Shown here: positions 4,135 to 5,553 of the stretch, one piece after another | How positions within the stretch are numbered: position 1 is the stretch's first letter | Layout: each line of letters begins with the position of its first letter | Assembly (NCBI GenBank): GCA_003221985.1 | Contig: QHUQ01000260.1 | Coordinates: 1-5,553 of the forward strand | DNA from: Gemmatimonadota bacterium | GTDB lineage: Bacteria > Gemmatimonadota > Gemmatimonadetes > Gemmatimonadales > GWC2-71-9 | Direction of reading: 5' to 3' | DNA: 5,553 nucleotides | Made by a program: the position numbers and the translations under genes | Notes under the pieces: model-generated | What the model was told of the DNA's origin: nothing | The model's input: the letters and a program-made list of their open reading frames with translations, nothing else | Database searches by the model: none

Positions 4135-5553
4135 AACACCTGCAGGGCGACCTCTACTCTCCCGAACGGGGCGCTCACCTGCACGCCTTGCACCATTTGC
4201 TTGACGCGCGTGAACATCTCGCGCGCGATCGCGACGCCCTCGGCGAGTGCGGCTTCCTTGCCCTTCTCCTGCGCTTTCCGCATCCGCTGCAACACTTCTT
4301 CCGGCACCGAGACGCCCGGGACTTCGTTCGCCAAAAACTCGGCGTTGCGCAGCGAGATCAGCGGCCAGATGCCGGCGACGATCGGCGTCTTGTGCTGCTC
4401 GACGCGCTGCAGGAACACCTCGAGCTGGCGCACGTCGAACACCGGCTGCGTCACCGCGAACTCCGCGCCGGCGTCGACCTTCCACTCGAAACGCCTGACT
4501 TCCCGGTCGAGATCGAATCGATGTCGAAGACCGCGGTCGCCTCGGGATAGGGCCCCATCTTCGGCGGATCGCCGGTGATGATCAGGATGTTGCGCAGCCC
4601 CGCGGCGTGCGCGCCGATGATGTCGGACAGCATCCCCAGCAGGTTGCGATCGCGGCAGCAGTAATGAATGACGGTCTCGATGCCGACCTCGCGCTCGATC
4701 AGAATCGCCGAGGGCAGCACGCCCATCCGGCTTTGCGCGCGCGGGCCGTCGGGAACGTTGACAGCATCGACGCCCGCCGCCTTCAACGCGCGGCACTGCG
4801 CGAGCATGGGAGTCGGATCGACACCCTTGGGCGGTACGATTTCGACGCTCGTGACGAGCTCTCCGCGGGCCAGCTTCGCGCCCCACCGCGACCGCTCGGC
4901 GAGCGGAACGGGCGTCACCCCCGCGGGCGCCTGCACCGAGGTACGCGACACGACGACGCTCGGCTGGCGCGGCACCACGCTCGCCACGTAGTCGCGGATC
5001 TTCTTGATGTGCTCGGGGGTCGAGCCGCAGCAGCCGCCGACGAAGCGCGCGCCCGCCTCGAGCATGCGACGCGCGTAGCTCGCCATGTACTCCGGTGACG
5101 CGAGATAGATCTTGCGGTCGCCCACGTCTTTGGGGAGACCGGCGTTCGGCTGCCCCGAAATCGGCTTGTCGGTCGCCTTGACGATCTTCTCGACGGCTTC
5201 GAGCACGCCCGCGGGGCCCACCGAGCAGTTCACGCCGATGACGTCGGCGCCCCACGCGGTGAGCTGTTTCGTGAACGTCTCGGGATCGGTGCCGTAGTAC
5301 GTCAGCCCGTCCGTCCCGACCGTCATCTGGCAGACAACCGGCAAGTCCGACAGAGAGCGGACCGCGCGCAGCGCCGCGTGGATTTCGTCCATGTCGCTGA
5401 ACGTCTCGAGGATGAAGCCATCCACGCCGCCCGCGAGCAGCCCCTGCGCCTGTCGCGCGAACAACGCCTCGGCTTCCGCCTTTGACGTGGGGCCAAACGG
5501 CTCGATGCGGATGCCCAGCGGCCCGATGGCGCCGACGACGCTGGCCTTGCCAC
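4125..5553 (-). pseudogene. Bifunctional homocysteine S-methyltransferase / 5,10-methylenetetrahydrofolate reductase, partial and frame-disrupted
   Basis: A fusion of the YitJ type: a zinc-dependent homocysteine methyltransferase barrel plus an FAD-dependent MTHFR barrel, both serving methionine and folate one-carbon metabolism. The 5' end lies beyond the right edge, with about 100 residues missing. From 5551, 347 codons read cleanly: GPLGIRIEPFGPTSK, GVNCSVGP (zinc Cys109) and GGCCGSTPEHI (Cys174 and Cys175), then the reductase domain with TSVEIVPPKG, NVPDGPRAQSRMG, HYCCRDRN and TGDPPKMGPYP. At FDIDSI (ending 4511) the frame changes. The family sequence resumes from 4514 in another frame as DLDREVRRFEWKVDAG, then TQPVFD, for 129 residues to TGA 4127-4125. 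About 35-45 residues covering a barrel strand are absent, so the reductase half cannot be made correctly. Adding the lost parts gives the family's normal length of about 615. Confidence 0.88.
4509..4519 (-). other. Deletion junction in the MTHFR domain
   Basis: The codons for D-S-I in one frame (GAT TCG ATC, 4519-4511) overlap those for D-L in the other (GAT CTC, 4514-4509). The family has roughly 40 residues between these two points. TCGA occurs twice within this short stretch, as would fit a deletion or an assembly collapse between short repeats. Confidence 0.6.

Noticed and set aside
3391..4578. Long plus-strand open frame of 395 codons
   Set aside because: It is antisense to the glycosylase and MTHFR genes, has no recognisable domain, and is explained by GC-rich codon bias on the other strand.

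Overview
This window is about 5.55 kb of GC-rich bacterial chromosome. Every gene I can support lies on the minus strand and reads from the right edge to the left edge. The gene types are a fused homocysteine methyltransferase/methylenetetrahydrofolate reductase, an Fpg/Nei-like glycosylase, tandem DinB proteins, an F420-type NADP oxidoreductase and a secreted redoxin. Together with the strong G/C third-position preference, they suggest a soil or sediment bacterium such as Gemmatimonadota or Acidobacteriota. That placement is inference. There are no mobile elements, tRNAs, rRNAs or CRISPR arrays, and no stretch over 300 bases lacks a gene.

Layout in the direction of transcription: (1) a bifunctional homocysteine S-methyltransferase/MTHFR gene (5553 to 4125), cut by the window edge and broken by an internal frame-changing deletion near 4515; (2) an Fpg/Nei-family DNA glycosylase (4098 to 3199); (3) a GNAT acetyltransferase (3202 to 2660), overlapping the glycosylase by ATGA; (4) a spacer of about 158 bases with a 10-bp inverted repeat and a possible 27-codon leader ORF; (5) a class I SAM methyltransferase (GTG start, 2501 to 1758); (6) a DinB-family gene (1758 to 1398), also broken by an internal deletion near 1561; (7) an intact DinB-family gene (1401 to 856); (8) an NADP/F420-type dinucleotide-binding oxidoreductase (859 to 266); (9) a secreted peroxiredoxin-like protein (242 to the left edge).

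Almost every junction is a 1- to 4-base start/stop overlap or a gap of about 25 bases. The block therefore looks like one polycistronic, translationally coupled unit, possibly with a regulatory break in the spacer before the methyltransferase. The products are housekeeping or stress proteins: one-carbon metabolism, oxidised-base repair, metal-dependent DinB enzymes, NADP chemistry and peroxide/thiol chemistry. I see no evidence for a defence or secondary-metabolite system.

The most interesting signal is at the left edge. The redoxin reading frame meets an in-frame TGA exactly where the family's peroxidatic cysteine belongs (P-x-x-x-T-x-x-C), and the downstream frame continues as recognisable redoxin sequence (T-I-Q-M-N-A-Y-R-D). 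This is what a selenocysteine-containing peroxiredoxin would look like. Only 29 bases follow the TGA, so a SECIS element cannot be confirmed. The two broken genes each seem to lack about 35 to 45 residues. They may be real deletions or assembly artefacts, and that also limits trust in single-base oddities here.
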